A DNA stretch of 64,000 nucleotides. Source: Tribonema minus. Taxonomy: Eukaryota > Sar > Xanthophyceae > Tribonematales > Tribonemataceae. A program made the translations under genes and the position numbers. The stretch's first letter is position 1, and each line of letters starts with the position of its first letter. Shown in pieces: positions 57,434-64,000 of this stretch. The notes under the pieces were generated by a model. That model made no database searches and was not told where the DNA came from. It saw only the letters and a program-made list of their open reading frames with translations. Location: contig JAFCMP010000016.1 of the NCBI GenBank assembly GCA_017506865.1, positions 372,001-436,000 of the forward strand, read 5' to 3'.

Positions 57434-60400
57434 GTGATTTGTGCGACCTTCTGCTGCTTGCGATGGGTGTCAAGTAGCTGCAGGTACTTGAGAGTTCAGT
57501 CAATGCTGTGCATTTCCATGCAATAAGACTCCGTGGCACGTAATGCTCTACAGGTAACTTGCGAGCGAACTGCAAGCACTCCAGCTGCGAGGAAGACCCA
57601 ATCGGCGCTTTGAAAGATGGAGTGTTAAGGCATACATAAAGCAGACATGAGGCACAGCCATCTACGACATTGCAGTGGTAGACATGCGAGTATCTTCTGT
57701 TGTTTAACTCTACTGTGTGTGGGTGGCAGCGAAGGCACTTACACTTGCAACTCAGATCATGGAGCGAACCTCATGTACCCTGCAGCAGATATGATTACTG
57801 GTTTCGCTACGCATGCAATTCAAATGAGATTACGCAAATTTATTTATGCACATACATTCAGGCTGCCCGCACAGCTGTGGCGTGTCGATGGCAGAGGGTT
57901 CACTATGAACAGCAGCCTGCACATTGTACAGATTCTTCGAAGTACATGATCGTGTCGTAAAGTGCCGTACTGTAAATACAATGAATAACTACTGTTGCCA
58001 CGAGTATCGCAGAGCGCGTGAAGTGCTTTGCAGTATGCACATGTCACGCACATACCATAATCACGACTTGCAACTGTTGCCAAGTATGAGGGAAAATGAA
58101 GTGCTTCACTCATTTGCTACCTCAATCACGCACCGCCATCTGCCTTGTGATGGATGGTCTTTATACATATATACAAGAAGTATACATACATACATGCCAG
58201 TCACATTGGACAAGAAAAAGTCCTGCAGCTATTGCAGTCGCAGTCGCGACTTAGCAGTCCTTTATTCAACTTGCCCATGGCAAACGCGTGTGTTACTTTA
58301 ACCCTAGCTGCTACACTGCACAGCGCTACCGAACGCGATTGATGGCAGCAACCTTTCTCCGTCGTGAGCGTGCTTAACAGCTTCTGCAGGCTTCAGAGCA
58401 TCGTTATGGGAGTCTAAAGCTCTCGGGCTGCCATCCGTGGTCACTTCTGCCCAGATGATCACACAAAGACTTCGGCGTTGTGGTCAACGCAGCTTCGTTG
58501 GCTCTATCTAGGCCTGGGTGTAGGCCTATAGCACTTGGGCCGCACCATCAAAGAGGGCCTGTTGACATATACACTTCGAAGTACATGTGCAGCAGTGTGT
58601 GGCATCGTGCATTTGCTCTCTGGACACTTCTCAACTGCATCTGCAACTGCCACATCACCCACAACACGCACTAGCGGTGAAGCTGTTGCGATTCTCTTCA
58701 GTTGTTTCCGCTGTCCTAACTTAGAGCAATCCGGGCTCAGTCCGCTGCAGAGGCGCATCATGCATATGAGCTAGAATGTGTAGGTCGAGGTTGTGCGTTG
58801 TCTGCTGCATGCCCCCCTTCTCCAACGCCCTGTACCTTAACTTCAACTGCAACTTTTGCTGTGGGATGGTGAGCATGCAGGGTTACTGTGAAAAGCAAAA
58901 GCTGCGGACGATACCCTTGAACACCTGCTGCCATGGTCTACAGCACGGAGTCCGGTGTAGAAGCATACATGATATGTTGAACTTAACCTTATTGGTATGA
59001 CTTCAAGGCCGGCAAGGCATCAAGATCCAGGCCGCCCCCTTTGCGTGCGCACCCGATCCTGCTACGTAGCTTGACAAGTTGCTCGCTGCCACCGTAACTG
59101 CCACTGTAACTGTCACCGCAGCTGCACAGTGCTCAGAGCCGTGTGAGACGCGACCACCTGGACAGGGGCACCTGCAAGGTCTGCTGGGACAGGCCCAACG
59201 ACACTGTGTGCTTGGACTGCGGTCACCAGGTGAGCTAGGAGTACACGTATGCTCATACTACGATACATTCAAGTACATTTGGTACATTTGTTGGGGTATC
59301 TGTGTGCTTATGTAGACTGCGGCCATCAGGTGAGCTGGAAGTGCACGTGCGGGAACGGGATGCGCTTAAGCGCACCCTGTGTGCGCTGGGAGCCAGTCGC
59401 TGACGGTATGGTGTCTATGCTGCACATACTCTAAATGATGCAGGGTTTTCGCCGCCTCACGCGACAGTAAATGCAAGCACATGTATGCTCATATCTTGAA
59501 ATGTACGACTACATCAGGACACGTGAGGCATCTTTGTGCCTACACTGCGGCCACGAGGTCACATACCATGTATGTTCACATGCATGTATACATGTAGTAC
59601 TGCCATTAATTATCCAAGATTAACGAGATATGTGCACATACATGACTGCGGTCACCAGGCGAGCTACTGCGCTATCATCCTTGCCCCATTGACGTGCACC
59701 CAAAGTCTGCAGTAGGGTTGGCATGAGGATCCGCCTCACAACACCATGTGCCCAAGCTGCAGCTTTTAACCAACCACCTGGGCTAGGGTTTCATTTTTCC
59801 CAAAACGCAAGCTGAGGGTCAAGTCAGGATGAATGCTGCGGACCCCCCAAGCATGATGAGTGTATGAACGGTCGCTGCGCTAGAGGCGGTTGCAGATGTA
59901 TCAGTTAGGGTTAGGTTTACAGATGTGTCAGTTAGGGTTAGGATTAGGGTCAAAGTTGGAGGTCGGGCATGGCGCTTCTGTCTCACTCTTGTACATGACC
60001 TGCCTGAGCTGGTGTGGTGATCATCACTGGCACATTGCATATTGACCAAGAGTGTATGTGCACAGGCACAGGCATCTCTTGTGCCTCGTGCGGAGCTCCT
60101 CTTGTAACTGCCTTGTCTCCTCATTACGGGCTCCTGCTCTGTCAGTGTTCAAGGGCTGCCGCCCTACACATGATGCTCAAGCAGCAGAAAAGGCTTAGGG
60201 TTAGGGTAAGGGTTATGTAGGAATAAACTTTTTAAGTTAAAACGTTAGATTAGGGGCAACTCTAAGGCTTGATATTAGTGTTGGGGTTAGGATTAGGGTT
60301 AAGTCTGGCCTGCGATCGGCATGCACGGTGACCTGACTCACCACGTTGCTCGCTGCCTCTGTCTGCGCATCCACTCACTCACATCAGTCACTGCTGCTCT

Positions 60401-60509
60401 TGTGTGCCCCGTCCTCTCCGCGCAGTGCATGTGCCGTCAGTGCGGCGCCTTGCTGTCCGTCTGCCCGCTGTGCATGCGGCCCATTGTAAAGCTGGTGATG
60501 CTCGGCTAG
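57324..60509 (+). CDS. RING-finger protein, last three exons (5' end unresolved)
   Basis: Exons 57324-57433, 59122-59229 and 60426-60509 join in phase. They encode RGRALYHWSRLRSGFRLAAM, a coiled segment RLLREQQETARLQLEQ, a basic linker, and a complete C3HC4-type RING: TCKVCWDRPNDTVCLDCGHQ joined to CMCRQCGALLSVCPLCMRPI, ending VKLVMLG and TAG. Spacing C-x2-C, C-G-H, C-x-C-x2-C, C-P-x-C matches RING-HC fingers of E3 ubiquitin ligases, where the domain recruits the E2 enzyme; a C-terminal RING is common in that class. The second exon could instead start at 59137. The substrate and the N-terminal domains are unknown. The last intron contains copies of the DCGHQ-coding edge. Confidence 0.7.
59122..59229 (+). 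CDS. RING gene, first half of RING finger
   Basis: Acceptor CACCGCAG|CTGC (or CTCAG|AGCC at 59137). Encodes SRVRRDHLDRG, then TCKVCWDRPNDTVCLDCGHQ. Donor CCAG|GTGAGC, phase 0. Confidence 0.75.
59299..59657 (+). repeat. Three 3' edge copies of the RING exon
   Basis: GACTGCGGCCATCAGGTGAGC (shown to 20 nt elsewhere) near 59312-59334, CACTGCGGCCACGAGGTCAC near 59542-59562, and GACTGCGGTCACCAGGCGAG near 59643-59662. The first keeps the GT donor; the last has GC. Intron words ACGTATGCTCATA and CATGTATGCTCATA also recur. Confidence 0.85.
59900..60305. repeat. Telomere-like tracts in the RING-gene intron
   Basis: Tracts near 59905-59955 (duplicated GTCAGTTAGGGTTAGG), 60195-60215 and 60280-60302, all in TTAGGG orientation within the last intron of the RING gene. 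Confidence 0.8.
60426..60509 (+). CDS. RING gene, second half of RING finger and stop
   Basis: Acceptor TCCGCGCAG|TGCATG, phase 0. Encodes CMCRQCGALLSVCPLCMRPI and VKLVMLG, then TAG at 60507-60509. Confidence 0.8.
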   Translation, partial: CMCRQCGALLSVCPLCMRPIVKLVMLG

Positions 60510-62089
60510 GACAGGATCCCTCCCAGGAACTCTCCTCAAGACCCGGTGCACCCTGAGCAGACAGCTGTGCAGTTCGCTTCGCAGCCCCCATTCCACAGCT
60601 GATGGTAGTGGGCTGGGACCATTCCGAGTTTTTGAGCATGCTCGGTGACCCCAACCAGACAGGCGTGCAGCGAACTGCATGCGGTCGGTTGTGGAGCTGG
60701 TGATGATGCTGAGGCAAGAAATTTCTCAGGAAACTTCCCAAATGCCCTGACCGCATACCTCTTCATGAGCACAAGGTCTGCATCCAGGCGCTTCGGCTCC
60801 TGTGCGAGGCACGCTGATGTGCCGCTTCACGACAGAGTCACGGCGCTCATGATGCTGGACTGGGATTGTGCCTCTAGAGGCAAAGCAGCGCCACAACATG
60901 CATACATACTGCAGGGCCATGCTCTCCGAGTGGCAGGGCGCGATGAAGGATCATGCGTAGCAGAAGAGCCAGGTCGCTGGCCTGCAACGTGGGCACACCT
61001 GCGCCCTTCAAGTTGCTTCCCGAGTACGTGTTGTTGCGGAAATGGCTTGTGCAAATGACTTGCAAGTTCAGCAGTTGTATGTATGGCAAGCAGCCGCTAG
61101 TACTTTTGACGGTTTGATTTTGAGCCAGGTTGCCAAGAGACCACTGTGACTGTGTTCGGGCTTTGTAATGAGACAAACTGACATTCAGTTATATTTCACA
61201 ATCAAATTCAAATTGAATGCATTCCACTGCCTGTGATTTCACACTGCCTTGTCCCTTGTAGCTTTTGCAATGCATATGCCCCTTCTTTAAATATCACAGG
61301 CTGTGGTGGCTGCAGTCAAGGTTATGAGCTGCTTTCGTGCACGTCATTTGTACGTGTGTCGTTTTCCATGTATGTTTTCTGGTCGAACGCCCCGGCACCT
61401 TTCACTCACCTTGGACTTCAGCAGGTGTGTGCACATTGGAGAACGCTGCTGTCGAGCACAACATGGCAGTTGAAGTAGTAGAGGTTTTTTGTCTGCATGA
61501 AAGCTTGACTACTATAGTATTATCTATACACAAGAGCAAGTTGTGAGGGAACAGCGTGCTACAGTAATGTCCGCTGCAGCTGGGCTACAGTGAGGTCTAC
61601 TCATTGGCAAGCCGTGAACTCATGCACGCTTTCAGATCAATCAAAATTGCTGTTTGCTGCTATAGTTGCGAAGCAAGCATTCAGTCGGCCGCGTGTGAAA
61701 CAGTGCACAGCGTTGTTGTGGTTGGCAGTGAAGAGCAAGCTGTGCTGGCTTTAGCTTGGCAGCATCATCAAGACATTGCCAACACATGTGTGAGCTTGCC
61801 AGTGATCCACCAGCACCGCCATTGCAGAGGGCGTGCAGGCGCCACAGGGGCGTAACTTTTGCCTGTTGCGCCTTGGGCGGAAAAGCCCGCCTCTGTCGCT
61901 GAGAACTACGCACACACATTGTTAACAGGCGAACGAAGACGGAGCTGGCACGCAAGGCAAGGCATACCATACGCTGCCAAGAGCGTCAACACGACAACGC
62001 TTTGCGAACTCACAGGCTAGGTGAGCACGTGTGGGACAAGTGAGTGACTCTCCACTTTTTTTGGTGAGTGTGTTTCTGTTCACGTGCGC
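60510..62089. other. Intergenic stretch
   Basis: Apart from the copy at 60668-60720, nothing convincing. Several open frames of 60-140 codons overlap on both strands but show no domain or splice logic. Confidence 0.4.
60668..60720 (+). repeat. Copy of the RING gene 3' end beyond its stop codon
   Basis: CTGCATGCGG...GAGCTGGTGATGATGCT resembles the last coding nt of the final exon (GTGCATGCGGCCCATTG, AAGCTGGTGATGCTCGG) about 190 bp downstream of the stop. This is a copy outside any intron. Confidence 0.6.
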
Positions 62090-62171
62090 ATGAGTGAACA
62101 TGCAGCGTGCCTGGCTCTCGCAAGCCTCACACGCATCGCCGACGGGGCCTGGCCCACCAGCGCCACTCTGT
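62090..62171 (+). CDS. Possible first exon of a plus-strand gene
   Basis: ATG 62090 opens MSEHAACLALASLTRIADGA, then WPTSATL, and reaches a strong donor TGT|GTAAGT in phase 1. Alternatively the frame starting at 62099 is used. No downstream exon could be matched with confidence. Confidence 0.35.
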
Positions 62172-64000
62172 GTAAGTCAGTTTGCGTGTGTTGTGTGTGT
62201 TTCTCTCTCATCGATGTTGAACCTGTATTCCCATGCGAGCGAAGACCGCGCAGCAAGTGTTTGCCTGATGCATACAGCAGTGCTGAGCGACGGTATCATG
62301 TCGCGCATTGTATACGCTACCAGCTGCACGCCAACCAGATTCGTTGAGCCCACGCGTGTTTGGTGGCAGATTCCAGAAGTCCATCGCAGACAGACCAACA
62401 CCCACGAGCGTACGTTTCCACGAAGACGTAAATGCCTTGCTGAACGGTATTCGTTGTTGATCACAACGCGCACTCGAAGGCGATTCCTCGCGCTCTTATC
62501 AAAGCAGTACAGTAGATCTGTTGGCCGAATTCATAACATGCGAGCTCGCAAACAAAGCCTGGACACTGAGCCATCGGATCGCGAACATGGCTCAACTGAC
62601 AGGCAGCTGAGCTCCTACAGCAGCTCGCAGCTTGCTGTAGCATTACACGATACTGTAGCAGAACAGCTTCGCTGCTTCAGAAGCACTATATGGCGATTTG
62701 TGCTCCGATGTGTTGTTGAACGGCTGATCGCTCCTCATCACACAACTTCCACACAAATCTGCTGACCTGTACAGGATTCCATAGCAGGCGAGAGAGAAGG
62801 GCAATATCGTAGGTAGTGATGCGCCTTCGCAACCACGCTCAGCCTGCCCTCTTGGTAAGTGCTGCCATGTGGATTGCTTCAAAATACTAGCAATTCATGT
62901 AGAAGTATGCACGCCTCACCAACGTGAACAACTTACGAATTCCTGTTGCCACTGCACATGCTTGCAAGTGAGCGGCACAAACATATACTACTTCAAGTTG
63001 TACTGCACCACGCCAACAGTCAGACGCCATGTTGACTACACCCCAAGTATACAAATGTATGTGAGCGCCGTTCCTGCAGTATTGCGTGTAGGCATGCATG
63101 CCTCACCAAGCTGCGCAAGTTTCAGAACAAAGCATTCCTCTCGTTCCTTGCGCACCTGTGCAGCTCAGGCATACACTACTTCAACTGCGCCATTGCTAAG
63201 CGTGTCATACCTTTTTGCAGAGCATACATAAGGCTCAACATGAGGATTGCTACGGGAATAATAACGGATCTGATCCGAGTATCTGCTGCTGGTGCCTGCG
63301 TTGCAGGGGGGAGAGGGGACAGCAGACAACAGCAGACAACAAAGGGCACATACAAACCAGCAGGTGAGCTAGCCCTAACCCTAAGAAGGCTCAAAGCCGC
63401 GCATCCCATCCTTTCAATGACCCTCAGCACAACTCCAACCCTAATTCAACTCCAACTTTGCATCACACAGTTTAAGGGCGTTCAACGCATCCGTCATGCT
63501 CCGTGTGGCCTAGCACATAGGCAACTTCAATGGCAAAGTGCCCGTCATACTTTGTGAAAACCTAGGCAGGCCCTGTAGCCCCTTCTCATGCGCATATATT
63601 GACAAATATTGCACAACGTGTTCAGATTACGTCAGAACGCACTGTGATCAGCATGTTGGCGCTCGCGCTTGTCACTAATGGTAGATTTAGATTTCTAGAA
63701 CAATTTCACGACTATGTACACACACACACTTGGACCTCATGTCCCTTGGGGCCTTGTTCATCAATCAACAAGCAATGCAGTATCATTGCAACGCAGACAA
63801 AGCAGGGCCAAAATTGCGATCGGGATTGACCCTGGACCACAGCACACAGCAAAAACCTACTGAATCACTTCATAAAACCTAGGGAAACCTATATACTTCG
63901 TAGCATATGATCACCCGCGGCTGACGGTCCACCGGCCACTCTCTTCTGCTGACATGGCAGCAGATACAACCATGTAGAAGTATCATGTCGATGACTTGCA
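62172..64000. other. Unassigned region at right edge
   Basis: Contains a 223-codon open frame (62094-62765, plus) with no recognisable domain. Another open plus-strand stretch from about 63082 (after TCCTGCAG) contains HACLTKLRKFQNKAFLSFLA. The start of that stretch resembles 62906-62935, like the edge copies elsewhere. Telomere-like CCCTAACCCTAAG lies at 63374. Confidence 0.3.

Noticed and set aside
62094-62765. 223-codon plus-strand open frame as a gene
   Set aside because: No domain, no compositional signature, and it overlaps a better short exon with a strong donor. Kept only as part of an unassigned region.

Overview
The window is nuclear DNA from an intron-rich eukaryote, probably a unicellular flagellated protist or alga. 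Evidence for this: GT-AG (and two GC-AG) introns, a GC-rich and C-rich coding style, many interstitial TTAGGG-type tracts, and a WD40/EF-hand gene of the axonemal WDR49/WDR64/FAP337 kind. I cannot name the organism. No bacterial operons, rRNA, tRNA, CRISPR or transposase was recognised.

Layout: (1) 1-2137, a possible 30-residue 3' end of a gene at the left edge, then no convincing gene. (2) 2138-11180, plus strand: an 11-exon gene whose joined exons sum to 2256 nt (751 residues). It has a disordered Ala/Ser-rich N-terminus, one alpha/beta domain that loosely resembles a KA1 fold, and a C-terminal armadillo-like helical part. (3) 11181-14712, a gene-free stretch between convergent 3' ends. (4) 55030 down to 14713, minus strand: one very large gene. 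I could chain 29 exons with matching intron phase at every junction; they sum to 7719 nt (2572 residues). The inferred order is TerD domain, EF-hand, two stretches of WD40 blades, a long low-complexity linker, then a C-terminal EF-hand pair and a degenerate EF-like motif. (5) 55031 to about 60509, plus strand: a divergent gene whose last three exons encode a coiled segment and a complete C-terminal RING finger; its 5' end is not resolved. (6) 62090 to the right edge: a possible first exon and unassigned open frames.

The most unusual feature is in the introns. Nearly every exon is accompanied, in the adjacent intron, by one to seven decaying copies of its own edge. These include the splice donor (3' edge copies) or the acceptor region (5' edge copies), usually spaced 100-190 bp. 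I call them 'exon-edge ghosts'. They occur in all three main genes, on both strands, and once downstream of a stop codon. Two GC donors keep the GC in their ghosts. The introns also carry scattered TTAGGG-like tracts and two short near-palindromic words, AACTT[C/G]AAGTT and AGTGCT[C/G]AGCACT. Together these suggest introns that grow by repeated local duplication of exon boundaries.

All gene models come from reading frames, splice sites and phase bookkeeping by eye; no alignment, RNA data or database search was available.
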